Assembly (NCBI GenBank): GCA_964451375.1
Contig: CAYVIN010000009.1
Span: forward strand, 12,833 to 76,832
From: JAGXQV01 sp964451375
Lineage (GTDB): Bacteria > Pseudomonadota > Gammaproteobacteria > Burkholderiales > Sulfuricellaceae
DNA length: 64,000 bases
Direction: 5' to 3'
The first letter of the stretch is position 1, and each line of letters opens with the position of its first letter. Positions 40,654 to 49,051 of this stretch are shown here, one piece after another. The notes below the pieces were generated by a model. That model worked only from the letters and a program-made list of their open reading frames with translations, was not told the DNA's origin and ran no database searches. The translations under genes were made by a program, and so were the position numbers.

Positions 40654-41388
40654 TTAAAACCGCTCATCCTCGCGCAAATAGCGCCACTGGCCTTCCGGCA
40701 GGTCGCCGAGCATGACCTTGCCGATGCGCACCCGTTTCAGTCCCACCACTTTCAGGCCGACCAGGTCGCACATGCGGCGAATCTGGCGTTTTTTGCCTTC
40801 CTTGAGAATGAAGCGCAACTGGTCGCGGTTTTGCCAGCTGACTTTGGCGGGTTTGAGCGCCGCGCCGTCGAGTGACAGACCGTGGTTGAGGCGCGCCAGA
40901 TTGCGTTCGCTCAATACCCCTTCGACGCGCACCAGATATTCCTTTTCGATTTCCGAATCCGCGCCGATCAGGTGTTTGGCGATCCGTCCGTCCTGAGTGA
41001 ACACCAGCAGGCCTTGCGAATCGATGTCCAGGCGTCCGGCGGGGGCCAGGCCGCGCAGGTGGCCTGGCTCGAACTTTTGCGGGCTGCGGTCGCCGGCAAA
41101 ACGCGAATTCGGGACGACCAGCACAACCGCCGGTTTGTAGTCTTTTTCCGGCTGGCCGGACACGTAACCGACCGGTTTGTTGAGGAGGATAGTGACCTGG
41201 CGGGTCTGGTTTTCGCGCGCGGCCTTGTCGAGCGTGACGGTGCAGGAAGGATCAAATTTTGTCCCCAGCACGTTGACCACGACGCCATCGACCCTTACCC
41301 AGCCGCGTTCGATGTAGACATCGGCTTCGCGGCGTGAACACAGGCCGCGTTCGGACATCAGTTTGGAAAGACGGACAGGTTCAGCCAT
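40654..41388 (-). CDS. rluF: 23S rRNA pseudouridine synthase, RsuA/RluF family
   Basis: A 244-residue synthase. N-terminal S4 domain: RLSKLMSERGLCSRREADVYIERGWVRVDGVVV. Catalytic motif: GRLDIDSQGLLVFTQDG with the nucleophilic Asp, then EKEYLVRVEG and EGKKRQIRRMCDLVGLKVVGLKRVRIGKVML. These place it in the RsuA/RluB/RluE/RluF group; the KPVGYVSGQ segment and overall length favour RluF (U2604), but other family members cannot be excluded. Confidence 0.88.
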   Translation of the reverse strand: MAEPVRLSKLMSERGLCSRREADVYIERGWVRVDGVVVNVLGTKFDPSCTVTLDKAARENQTRQVTILLNKPVGYVSGQPEKDYKPAVVLVVPNSRFAGDRSPQKFEPGHLRGLAPAGRLDIDSQGLLVFTQDGRIAKHLIGADSEIEKEYLVRVEGVLSERNLARLNHGLSLDGAALKPAKVSWQNRDQLRFILKEGKKRQIRRMCDLVGLKVVGLKRVRIGKVMLGDLPEGQWRYLREDERF

Positions 41389-41430
41389 AGGGTGTCGGGA
41401 AAGGATGGGGTAGGTTTAACGAAATCAGTT

Positions 41431-41467
41431 CGAATCCGTTCACCCTGCGACAGGGCGAATGGATTCG
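41431..41467. other. Long hairpin between rluF-like and FKBP genes
   Basis: A 37-base near-palindrome (CGAATCC-GTTC-ACCCTG, loop, CAGGGC-GAAT-GGATTCG) upstream of the rluF start. It could be a 5'-UTR structure or a degenerate repeat. It includes a T-loop-like TTCGAAT word but no tRNA folds around it. Confidence 0.45.
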
Positions 41468-41480
41468 ACAGTGATGGAAC

Positions 41481-41508
41481 GGGCCGGGCCGGAAAAACCG
41501 CCCGGCCC
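41481..41508 (-). terminator. GC-rich hairpin after the FKBP gene
   Basis: GGGCCGGGC (41481-41489) pairs perfectly with GCCCGGCCC (41500-41508). It is 8 bases past the stop codon on the minus strand. No T-run follows, so it may act with Rho or only stabilise the mRNA end. Confidence 0.5.
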
Positions 41509-41516
41509 GCATTGTT

Positions 41517-41861
41517 TCAGAGAATATCCAGCAACTCGACTTCAAACACCAGCGTCGCGTTGGGCGGAATCACCCCGCCCGCGCCGCGCGCGCCATAGCC
41601 CAGTTCGGCGGGGATGGTGAGCTTGCGTGTGCCGCCCACTTTCATGCCCTGTACACCTTCGTCCCAGCCACGGATGACGCGTCCGCCGCCGAGCGGGAAG
41701 ATGAAGGGATCGTTGCGATCCTTGCTCGAATCGAATTTTGTACCGTTGGTCAGCCAGCCGGTGTAATGCACGGATACGCGCTGACCGGCGGCGGCGACCG
41801 CGCCGTCGCCTTCCTTGAGATCGTCGTAGATCAAGCCGCTGGGGGTGGTGATTTCAGCCAT
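41517..41861 (-). CDS. FKBP-type peptidyl-prolyl cis-trans isomerase
   Basis: A 114-residue single FKBP domain: VSVHYTGWLTNGTKFDSSKDRNDPFIFPLGGGRVIRGWDEGVQGMKVGGTRKLTIPAELGYGARGAGGVIPPNATLVFEVELLDI. The active-site residues of FKBP (Tyr in HYTG, Phe-Asp in KFDSS, Trp in GWDEG, Tyr in GYG) are present. There is no signal peptide, so it is a cytoplasmic isomerase. Monocistronic; ATG at 41859-41861. Confidence 0.96.
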   Translation of the reverse strand: MAEITTPSGLIYDDLKEGDGAVAAAGQRVSVHYTGWLTNGTKFDSSKDRNDPFIFPLGGGRVIRGWDEGVQGMKVGGTRKLTIPAELGYGARGAGGVIPPNATLVFEVELLDIL

Positions 41862-42012
41862 GGAATTCTCCCGGAAAAAGCCGGCATTGTGCCAGAAAAC
41901 GGCGCGCCCCGGTCGCTTGTTTGGCCCCCGCGCCGGTCTTCCCCGCTTCGCGACAAGGTGCGCCGAATATGGTATCTTCGCGCTTTCCTGACTGTCCTTG
42001 CCGCCCCTTCCC

Positions 42013-42522
42013 GTGAAAAAGCAACTCGCCTATTTCTTCCTGGTATTTCTCCTGCCGATTATCGCCATCATCTGGTGGTGGGGCGCTTTCAACGAAGTGC
42101 AGGTGGATAGCGGCCAGATGCGCGGCCCTTACCATTACGCCTACCTGACCCAGATCAGCGATTTGTCGAAGATGCTGGAAGCCCAGCAGACGGCGCTGCA
42201 TAAACTCAAGGAACAGAAAATCGAAAGCGGCGCGCCGATTGTGGTGTTGACCACCGATCCGCGCGTCACCAAACGAAAGGAACAGGTCGCTCAGGTCGGC
42301 TACCTGATTGATCCCGGCGCACAGGTCGCCGAGCCGCTCAAGGTGGCTGACATCCCGGCGCGCCGGGTGGTGGTGGCGCATGTTCGCGCCCATCCCACCT
42401 TCGCCCCCGGCAAGGCTTACACGGCGCTGCTCAAGTTTCTCGATGCGCAGGGCTTGAAACTGGTGTTGCCGACCGTGGAAATTTATCAGGACAACGAATT
42501 GTCGGTGGAAATGGCGTTATGA
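42013..42522 (+). CDS. Membrane-anchored GyrI-like effector-binding-domain protein
   Basis: About 169 residues: one N-terminal membrane helix (LAYFFLVFLLPIIAIIWWWGAF), then a GyrI-like domain with GPYHYAYLTQISDLSKMLEAQQTALHKL, GAPIVVLTTDPRVTKRKEQVAQVGYLI, ADIPARRVVVAHVRAHPTFAPGKAYTALLKFL and LPTVEIYQDNEL. GyrI-like domains usually bind small molecules in the cytoplasm or as regulator modules; membrane tethering would be unusual. GTG at 42013 is preferred over TTG at 41998 (no ribosome site for either). The stop overlaps the CobD-like start by 4 bases. Confidence 0.75.
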   Translation: MKKQLAYFFLVFLLPIIAIIWWWGAFNEVQVDSGQMRGPYHYAYLTQISDLSKMLEAQQTALHKLKEQKIESGAPIVVLTTDPRVTKRKEQVAQVGYLIDPGAQVAEPLKVADIPARRVVVAHVRAHPTFAPGKAYTALLKFLDAQGLKLVLPTVEIYQDNELSVEMAL

Positions 42523-43439
42523 GCCTGTTTACCCTGATCGCCGCCCTGCTTGTCGAGCATTTCCGCCCGATATCCAACCGCAGCCAGGTTTATATCGCTT
42601 TCACCCGTTACGCCCATTACCTGGAGCGCCACCTCAACGCCGGCCAACCCCTGCACGGCATCGTCGCCTGGGGGCTGGCGGTCTTGTTGCCGACCCTGTT
42701 GACCGGCGCGATATACGGCGCGCTTTACCAGACCGACATGACGCTGGCCTGGGTGTTCGGCTCCGTCGTTCTCTATCTCACCACCGGATTACGTTATTTC
42801 AGCGCCCCCGCCGAACAGCTTGCCGCTGCGTTACGCGAGGAAACGCCGGCTGCGGCGCGGCGCAAACTCGCCCAATGGAGCGGCCATAGCACCGAGGAGT
42901 GGGATAGCGTCACTCTGTCCCGGGTCGGCATCGAATACACCCTGGCCCTGTCGCACCGCCACCTGTTCGGGGTGATCGTCTGGTTTATCGCGCTTGGCCC
43001 CGCCGGCGCGGTGTTTTACCGTCTGGCGCAAGTCATCGGGCAAAAATGGGGCAATCTCGACGAATACGAATTCGGCCAGTTCGGCGCTTTTGCCGCCCAG
43101 GTTTTCCAGGTGGTGGACTGGCTGCCGTTGCGCCTCACCGCGCTGTCCTTCGCGGTGGTCGGCGATTTCGAAGACGCCGTGTATTGCTGGCGCACCCAGG
43201 CCGAAGCCTGGGGCCGCCAGGGCATGGGTATCATCCTGGCGAGCGGCGCGGGCGCGCTCGGCGTCCGTCTCGGCGAACCCCTGCCGCTCGGCGGCGAAGT
43301 GGAATTCCGCCCGGAACTGGGGCTGGGCGACGACGCCGACGCCGATTACCTGCAAAGCGCCGTCAGCCTGATCTGGCGCGCCGCTGTGTTGTGGCTGGCG
43401 GTGATCTTCCTGTTTACCTTCGCTACCCTGGTGGGGTAA
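42519..43439 (+). CDS. CobD/CbiB-family membrane protein
   Basis: A 306-residue integral membrane protein of the CobD/CbiB family, whose studied members make adenosylcobinamide from adenosylcobyric acid. MSLFTLIAALLVEHFRPIS, an RYAHYLERHLNAG-like loop and GVIVWFIALGPAGAVFYRLAQVIG are recognisable; the last two are typical of the betaproteobacterial subgroup, whose role in cobalamin synthesis is not proven. The next genes (alpha-ribazole-phosphatase-like and BtuF-like) support a corrinoid link. It is coupled to the GyrI-like gene. Confidence 0.8.
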   Translation: MSLFTLIAALLVEHFRPISNRSQVYIAFTRYAHYLERHLNAGQPLHGIVAWGLAVLLPTLLTGAIYGALYQTDMTLAWVFGSVVLYLTTGLRYFSAPAEQLAAALREETPAAARRKLAQWSGHSTEEWDSVTLSRVGIEYTLALSHRHLFGVIVWFIALGPAGAVFYRLAQVIGQKWGNLDEYEFGQFGAFAAQVFQVVDWLPLRLTALSFAVVGDFEDAVYCWRTQAEAWGRQGMGIILASGAGALGVRLGEPLPLGGEVEFRPELGLGDDADADYLQSAVSLIWRAAVLWLAVIFLFTFATLVG

Positions 43440-43552
43440 TTCAATCAGCAGACCGGATGAGATGCGTGGCGCTTCCGTCGCGTCATGGCTTCTCTACTCA
43501 ATCAGTACCTCGTCAATAAATCTTTCCTTCCCGATATTTCGACCCGTATTCC

Positions 43553-44155
43553 ATGAGCAAAACCCTGATCGACTTCATGCGCCACGGCGAACCCGTGGGA
43601 GGCCGCCGTTATCGCGGCAAAACCGATGATCCCCTGAGCGCCGCCGGCTGGGCGCAGATGCGCGCGGCAGTGAGCGGGGCGTGTCCGTGGCAGGCGGTAG
43701 TGGCGTCGCCGCTGCTACGCTGCGCCGAGTTTGCGGCTGAACTCGGCAATCAGCGGCGCTTGCCGGTGACGTTTGACGAACGTTTCGCGGAACTGGGCTA
43801 CGGCGAATGGGAGGGCAAAACCTCGGCGGAAATCGAGGCAGCCAGTCCCGGCGCGATTTTGCGTTATCGCCGCGACCCGTTGCGCTGCCGTCCGGCGGGT
43901 GCGGAAAATCTCGATGAATTTGTGGCGCGTTTTGGCGCGGCGTGGCGTGACCTGCTCAGCGCCTACGCCGGCAAACACTTGCTGGTGGTGGCCCACGCCG
44001 GGGTGATCCGAATGGCGCTGGCCCACGCCCTGGGTATCCCGCTGGGCAGCATGTTCCGCATCGAGGTGGCTTATGCCGGACTGACCCGTTTCAAAATCGA
44101 GGGGAGGGGGGATGAACAAGTGGTATCGCTGGTTTTTCACGGCGGCCATCCTTAG
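43553..44155 (+). CDS. Histidine phosphatase, alpha-ribazole phosphatase type
   Basis: A 200-residue phosphoglycerate-mutase-like phosphatase. DFMRHGEP supplies the catalytic His (R-H-G-E), VVASPLLRCAEFAAEL a second conserved Arg, FAELGYGEWEGKTSAEI the acidic region, and VVAHAGVIRMALAHALGIPLGSMFRIEV the second catalytic His (H-A-G). RYRGKTDDPLSAAGWAQM is typical of CobC. It probably removes the 5'-phosphate of alpha-ribazole or adenosylcobalamin 5'-phosphate. Its 3' end overlaps the BtuF-like gene by 44 bases. The 113-base spacer upstream has no cobalamin riboswitch. Confidence 0.85.
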   Translation: MSKTLIDFMRHGEPVGGRRYRGKTDDPLSAAGWAQMRAAVSGACPWQAVVASPLLRCAEFAAELGNQRRLPVTFDERFAELGYGEWEGKTSAEIEAASPGAILRYRRDPLRCRPAGAENLDEFVARFGAAWRDLLSAYAGKHLLVVAHAGVIRMALAHALGIPLGSMFRIEVAYAGLTRFKIEGRGDEQVVSLVFHGGHP

Positions 44156-44975
44156 TTCGGTCACGCCGTCGTTCGCGGCGGTGACGGTGCGTGACGACCG
44201 GGGCGTGACGGTGCAGCTTGCCGCCCCGGCGCGGCGCATTGTCACGCTGGCCCCCAGCCTCGCGGAACTCGCCTACGCCGCCGGGGCCGGCGGTTATCTG
44301 GTGGGGGTGAGCGCCTACAGCGATTATCCGGCGGAAGTGAAAAACCTGCCCCAGTTGGGTGGTTTCGGGCGCTTCGATCTGGAGCGCCTGGTGAAACTCA
44401 AGCCGGATCTGGCGATTGCCTGGCAAAGCGGCAATTCGGCGGTGGAGGTCACGTTATTGGCGCGTTTGGGGATTCCGCTATACGTTGCCGAAGCGCGCCG
44501 CCTGGGCGATATTCCTCGCCATATCGAAGCTATCGGGCGACTGGCGGGCAGCGACGCAGCGGCGCAATCCAGCGCGACGGCGTTTCGCCGGGGAGTCGCC
44601 GAATTGGGCGAGCGCCACACTGCGGCGCGGCGGGTGACGATATTCCACGAAATCTGGCATCAACCCCTGATGACCATCAACGATACTCACCTCATCGGCG
44701 ATGTGATCCGGCTTTGCGGCGGGGTTAATCCGTTTGCCGGAATGGCGGCGCTGACCCCGACTCTGGCGGAAGAAAATGTACTGGCTACCGACCCGGAGTT
44801 GATCGTCACCAGCGGGCCAACCACCCAATGGGCGCGTTTCCCGGCGTTGCGCGCGGTGCGTAACGGGCGGGTCAGGGTCATTGACCCGGATTATTTGCAT
44901 CGCGCCACGCCGCGTATTCTGGAAGGCGCACGGCAGTTGTGCGATTTGCTTGACGAGGCGCGGAACGAAAGATGA
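44112..44975 (+). CDS. Periplasmic cobalamin-binding protein (BtuF-like)
   Basis: A 287-residue solute-binding protein with signal MNKWYRWFFTAAILSSVTPSFAA. Cluster A-3 helical-backbone features: RIVTLAPSLAELAYAAGAGGYLVGVSAYSDYPAEVKNLPQLGGFGRFDLERLVKLKPDLAIAWQSGN, then LTPTLAEENVLATDPELIVTSGP. These match BtuF-like B12-binding proteins of betaproteobacteria. No btuC/btuD permease genes are adjacent. It overlaps the phosphatase gene by 44 bases and the YchJ gene by 4, so the three are in one transcript. Confidence 0.9.
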   Translation: MNKWYRWFFTAAILSSVTPSFAAVTVRDDRGVTVQLAAPARRIVTLAPSLAELAYAAGAGGYLVGVSAYSDYPAEVKNLPQLGGFGRFDLERLVKLKPDLAIAWQSGNSAVEVTLLARLGIPLYVAEARRLGDIPRHIEAIGRLAGSDAAAQSSATAFRRGVAELGERHTAARRVTIFHEIWHQPLMTINDTHLIGDVIRLCGGVNPFAGMAALTPTLAEENVLATDPELIVTSGPTTQWARFPALRAVRNGRVRVIDPDYLHRATPRILEGARQLCDLLDEARNER

Positions 44976-45379
44976 AGAAACCAACTTTAGCGGCGGCGGA
45001 TTCCACCTGCCCGTGCGGCTCGGGACGGGCTTATGCGGCTTGCTGCGGGCCGCTCCACGCCGGGACGCACTCCGCGCCGAGCGCCGAAGCGCTGATGCGT
45101 TCGCGGTATTGCGCTTTTGCGCGCGGCGATGGCGATTATCTGCTGCGTTCCTGGCATTCCTCCACACGTCCCGCCGACCTCGACCTGAAGGACGATCCGG
45201 CGCGCTGGCTGGGGTTGAAAATCCTGGCGCACAGCGGCGGCGGGGCGGGGGAGAGCGAAGGCCGGGTGGAATTCGTGGCCCGTTACAAAGTCGCCGGCAA
45301 AGCCGGGCGACTCCACGAAAACAGCCGTTTCATCCGCGAAGACGGCGAGTGGCGTTATGTGGACGGCGACGTTTGTTGA
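44972..45379 (+). CDS. YchJ family protein with SEC-C motif
   Basis: A 135-residue UPF0225/YchJ protein. The N-terminal SEC-C zinc motif is CPCGSGRAYAACCGPLHAG, then SAEALMRSRYCAFARGDGDYLLRSWHSSTRP, GLKILA and VEFVARYKVAGKAGRLHENSRFIREDGEWRYVDGD. Function is unknown; the fold is NTF2-like. The ATG overlaps the BtuF-like stop. The final codons GTT TGT TGA form part of a 9-bp target-site duplication of the adjacent miniature element, so the insertion spared the reading frame exactly. Confidence 0.93.
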   Translation: MKKPTLAAADSTCPCGSGRAYAACCGPLHAGTHSAPSAEALMRSRYCAFARGDGDYLLRSWHSSTRPADLDLKDDPARWLGLKILAHSGGGAGESEGRVEFVARYKVAGKAGRLHENSRFIREDGEWRYVDGDVC

Positions 45380-45556
45380 GCAGGGCAATCGCACTATGTG
45401 GTTCCCCCCTTTGGAAAAGGGGGGTTAGGGGGGATTTCGCCCAAGGTGGAATTGCCGACACCGCTGAAATCCCCCTCAATCCCCCTTTTCCAAAGGGGGA
45501 GGCGAGTTGGTCGAAGCATGAAATCCGTCTTTCTTCCAGATAGTGCGATTGCCCTG
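45380..45556. mobile_element. Miniature inverted-repeat element (about 176 bp) with target-site duplication
   Basis: Perfect 17-bp terminal inverted repeats at 45381-45397 and 45540-45556 enclose a second long inverted repeat (45405-45436 with 45466-45499) of the cccccttt-type common in bacteria. The 9-bp word GTTTGTTGA flanks the element at 45371-45379 and 45557-45565 as an apparent target-site duplication. No transposase is encoded, so it would depend on an enzyme in trans. Confidence 0.8.
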
Positions 45557-45631
45557 GTTTGTTGATCCGGACAGCCGTTTGCGCCGCTGCTCTGCTGTAG
45601 AATGGCGGAGTAATTTCTTCGTCAGACTGAC

Positions 45632-48600
45632 ATGTTTTTTCAAAGTCTACATCTTTCCCTGAAATTCAGGGTGTTACTCCGCTTGCTCCCGTGGCTGGTG
45701 CTGCTTGCCGGTATGCTCGCGACTTATGGCGCGTATCTGGGCAATCAGGCCGATACCCGGCGCACTCTGGAAGTCGAGTTCGAACATCACACCAACGAAG
45801 TCAAACGCAGTGTCGAATCGCGGCTGGGCAGTTACGAGCAGGTTTTGCGCGGCGCCGCCGGCCTGTTTGCCGCTTCGCAGTCGGTGGAGCGCAACGAATT
45901 CCGTGACTATGTGGCGGCGCTGGATCTGGAAAAACATTATCCGGGTATTCAGGGCGTGGGTTATGCGCAATACGTCAAGGCGGGCGGCCAGGCGGCGTTG
46001 GTTGCAGCGGTGCGCCGCGAAGGTTTTCCCGAATATGTCATCCATCCTCCCGGCGAGCGGGAAATCCACTCGCCGATCATTTACATCGAACCGTTTTCCG
46101 GGCGCAACCTGCGCGCCTTCGGCTACGACATGTTTGCCGAACCGGTGCGCCGCGCCGCGCTGGAACGCGCCCGCGACGAAGGGCGCACGGCGATTTCCGG
46201 CAAAATAAAACTGCTGCAGGAAGGTGAGCGCGACATCCAGGCCGGTTTCATCATGTATTTGCCGGTCTACCGCAACGGCGCGCCCCGCGCCACGCCGGAA
46301 CAGCGTCGTGCGGCGCTGGTCGGGTGGGTGTACGCGCCGTTCCGCATGAATGACCTGATGAATGGCGTACTCGGATCAGCATTTGGCGAAAACGTCGCGA
46401 GCCTCGACCTGGAAATTTACGACGGCGAAAACATGACTCGGGAAAGCCGGATGTACGACTCGGATTTCCTCGATGACGACCCTGCCGAGGTCGGCGCGGC
46501 GCGCTTTCGCAGCCTGCGGCAAATCGCGGTGGGCGGACACGTCTGGTCGGTGCGGGTGCATTCCCTGCCGGCTTTCGAGGCGCGTTTGAGCAGTGAAAGG
46601 GGGCGCTTCATCGTCCTCGCGGGGCTGGTCGGCAGCGCCTTGCTGGCGTTGGTGGTGTGGCTGCTGGTCAACGGCAGGATACGCGCCGTGGCGCTGGCCG
46701 AAAAAATGAACCACGATCTGCTGGAAAGCGAAGCGCGTTTTCGCGCCATGGCCGATTCCGCGCCGGTGTTGATCTGGGTGGCCGGTATCGATCAGGCTTA
46801 TACCTGGTTCAACCAGTCCTGGCTGGAATTCACCGGACGCCGTATGGAGCAGGAAATCGGCAACGGCTGGCTGGAAGGCGTCCATCCCGACGATTACCGG
46901 CGTTGTCTGGAGATTTACCGGAACGCTTTTGCGCGCCGCGCCACGTTCCGCATGGAATACCGCCTCAAACGTCACGACGGCAAATATTGCTGGCTGCTGG
47001 ATTCGGGGGTGCCGCGTTTCGCCAGTTCGGGCGAATTCACCGGCTATATCGGCTCGTGTATCGACGTGAGCGAAAACAAGGCGGCCCTCGAAGCGCTTCG
47101 CGACAGCGAGCAAATGCTCCACGAAAAAATGGACGAGCAGCGCGCCCTGCTGGAAAACGCGATGATCGGGATTGCCTTGCTGATCAATCGGCATTTCGTG
47201 TGGACTAACCACAAAATGGACGAAATGTTCGGTTACGGGCCTTACGAACTGGTGGGGGTTAGTAGTGAAGCGATATATCCCGACCACCAAAACTACCGTG
47301 AGCTGGGCGAGGCGGCCTATCCGTTGCTGGCGAAGGGCGAGTGTTACACCACCGAGCGGCAATTCCGCCGCAAGGACGGTTCATTGTTCTGGGTCAGTTT
47401 GTCGGGGCGCGCAATTGATCCCGCCGATCCTTCCAAAGGGGCGTTCTGGATTGCCCAGGATGTGACCGCCCGCCGCGAGGCGGAAGCAGCCTTGCGCGAC
47501 AACGAAAAACGTTTCCGCTCGATGTTCCAGAACCACAGTTCGGTGATGCTCCTGATTGATCCGGCGAGCGGCTGGATCGAAGACGCCAATTTGGCGGCGG
47601 CGGATTTCTACGGTTATCCGGTGGAAACCCTGCGGGTCATGAAAATCAGCGAAATCAACACGCTCAGCCCCGAGGAGGTGAGCGCAGAACGGCACAGGGC
47701 GCTGAGCCTCCAACGTAATTATTTTGTATTCCCGCATCGCCGCGCCGACGGCAGTGTGCGTATCGTCGAAGTTCATTCCAGCCCGGTCACGGTGGCCGGG
47801 CACGAACAGTTGTTCTCGATTATCCACGACATCACCGAACGCAAGCAGGCCGAAGCCGCCCTGCGGGAAAGCGAGGAACGCTGGAATCTGGCGCTGGAAG
47901 GCTCGGGCGACGGCGTCTGGGATTGGGATATTCCCACCGGCAAGGTGTTTTATTCCAAGCGCTGGAAGGAGATGCTCGGCTATGCGGAAGATGAAATAGT
48001 CGGTCAGGTTGACGAATGGTTAAACCGTATCCATCCCGGTGACCTGGAAAAGGCTCGCCACACTCTAAATGGATATTTGTCCGGCGAGTTGTCCGTCTAT
48101 GCCTGCGAACATCGAGTCTGTTGCAAGGATGGCTCGTGGATATGGATACTTGATCGCGGCAAGGTGGTGAAATTCGACGCGCAGGGCCAGCCGCTACGCA
48201 TGGTCGGCACCCATACCGACATCAGCCACATCAAGGAAGTCGAGGAAAAACTGCGTTGTTTCAACGATACCCTGGAACAGCGCGTCACCGCCGAAGTCGC
48301 CAAAAACATGGACAGCGAACGCCTGCTGATCCAGCAGTCGCGCCTCGCGGCGATGGGGGAAATGATCGGCAACATTGCCCACCAGTGGCGGCAACCCCTC
48401 AATGCGCTGGGGTTGCTCCTCGCCAATATCAAGGACGCCTACGAATTCGATGAGCTTGACGACAGCTATCTCGACGGCTCGGTCGCCAAAGGCAACCAGT
48501 TGATCCAGAAAATGTCCACCACCATCGACGACTTCCGCAACTTCTTCCGCCCCAACAAACGGAAGGAGGATTTCAACCTGACCCAATCGGTCAACGAGGC

Positions 48601-49024
48601 GTTAAGCCTGATCAACCAAAGCCTGAAAAACAACAATATTCACATTTATCTGGAGTCAGCCGGCGATATCCCCGCCCACGGCTTTCCCAATGAGTTTTCC
48701 CAGGTGTTGCTCAATGTCCTCAACAACGCCAAGGACGCCTTGCTCGAACAAGCGCCGGAAGACGCCGCAATTACCATTCGGCTGGGCGACGACCCGCAAC
48801 ATGCCTGGGTCGAGATTCACGACAACGCCGGCGGCATTCCCGCCGACATCCTGCCCAAGGTGTTCGACCCCTACTTCACCACCAAGGAAAAAGGCACCGG
48901 CATCGGCTTGTACATGTCGCGCATGATCATGGAGCACATGGATGGCGTGATCGAAGTGCGCAATAAAAATGGCGGCGCGTTATTCCGTCTGGTCTTGCCG
49001 AAAACAGGGGGAGATGAGAAGTAG
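45632..49024 (+). CDS. CHASE-multi-PAS sensor histidine kinase
   Basis: A 1130-residue hybrid-free sensor kinase. Helix 1 about 18-38; CHASE domain about 80-270 (GYAQYVKAGGQAAL, IIYIEPFSGRNLRAFGYDMFAEPVRRAALERARDEG, FIMYLPVYRNG); helix 2 about 326-347; then four PAS/PAC domains (about 360-480, 500-615, 625-745, 750-870). The kinase: AAMGEMIGNIAHQWRQPLNAL with His917, an N box LLNVLNNAKDALLEQ, DNAGGI and KEKGTGIGLYMSRMIMEHM. No receiver domain and no adjacent regulator, so it is orphan here. CHASE domains sense small extracellular ligands. Confidence 0.94.
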   Translation: MFFQSLHLSLKFRVLLRLLPWLVLLAGMLATYGAYLGNQADTRRTLEVEFEHHTNEVKRSVESRLGSYEQVLRGAAGLFAASQSVERNEFRDYVAALDLEKHYPGIQGVGYAQYVKAGGQAALVAAVRREGFPEYVIHPPGEREIHSPIIYIEPFSGRNLRAFGYDMFAEPVRRAALERARDEGRTAISGKIKLLQEGERDIQAGFIMYLPVYRNGAPRATPEQRRAALVGWVYAPFRMNDLMNGVLGSAFGENVASLDLEIYDGENMTRESRMYDSDFLDDDPAEVGAARFRSLRQIAVGGHVWSVRVHSLPAFEARLSSERGRFIVLAGLVGSALLALVVWLLVNGRIRAVALAEKMNHDLLESEARFRAMADSAPVLIWVAGIDQAYTWFNQSWLEFTGRRMEQEIGNGWLEGVHPDDYRRCLEIYRNAFARRATFRMEYRLKRHDGKYCWLLDSGVPRFASSGEFTGYIGSCIDVSENKAALEALRDSEQMLHEKMDEQRALLENAMIGIALLINRHFVWTNHKMDEMFGYGPYELVGVSSEAIYPDHQNYRELGEAAYPLLAKGECYTTERQFRRKDGSLFWVSLSGRAIDPADPSKGAFWIAQDVTARREAEAALRDNEKRFRSMFQNHSSVMLLIDPASGWIEDANLAAADFYGYPVETLRVMKISEINTLSPEEVSAERHRALSLQRNYFVFPHRRADGSVRIVEVHSSPVTVAGHEQLFSIIHDITERKQAEAALRESEERWNLALEGSGDGVWDWDIPTGKVFYSKRWKEMLGYAEDEIVGQVDEWLNRIHPGDLEKARHTLNGYLSGELSVYACEHRVCCKDGSWIWILDRGKVVKFDAQGQPLRMVGTHTDISHIKEVEEKLRCFNDTLEQRVTAEVAKNMDSERLLIQQSRLAAMGEMIGNIAHQWRQPLNALGLLLANIKDAYEFDELDDSYLDGSVAKGNQLIQKMSTTIDDFRNFFRPNKRKEDFNLTQSVNEALSLINQSLKNNNIHIYLESAGDIPAHGFPNEFSQVLLNVLNNAKDALLEQAPEDAAITIRLGDDPQHAWVEIHDNAGGIPADILPKVFDPYFTTKEKGTGIGLYMSRMIMEHMDGVIEVRNKNGGALFRLVLPKTGGDEK

Positions 49025-49051
49025 CGTGGTTCCCTTGAGGCAGGATGCGGA

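Noticed and set aside
41380..41470. Possible tRNA because of a TTCGAAT T-loop-like word
   Set aside because: No T-stem complementarity, no anticodon arm and no acceptor stem; the word is part of a long palindrome.
43440..43552. Cobalamin riboswitch before the phosphatase/BtuF-like genes
   Set aside because: Only 113 bases and none of the conserved B12-box segments is present.
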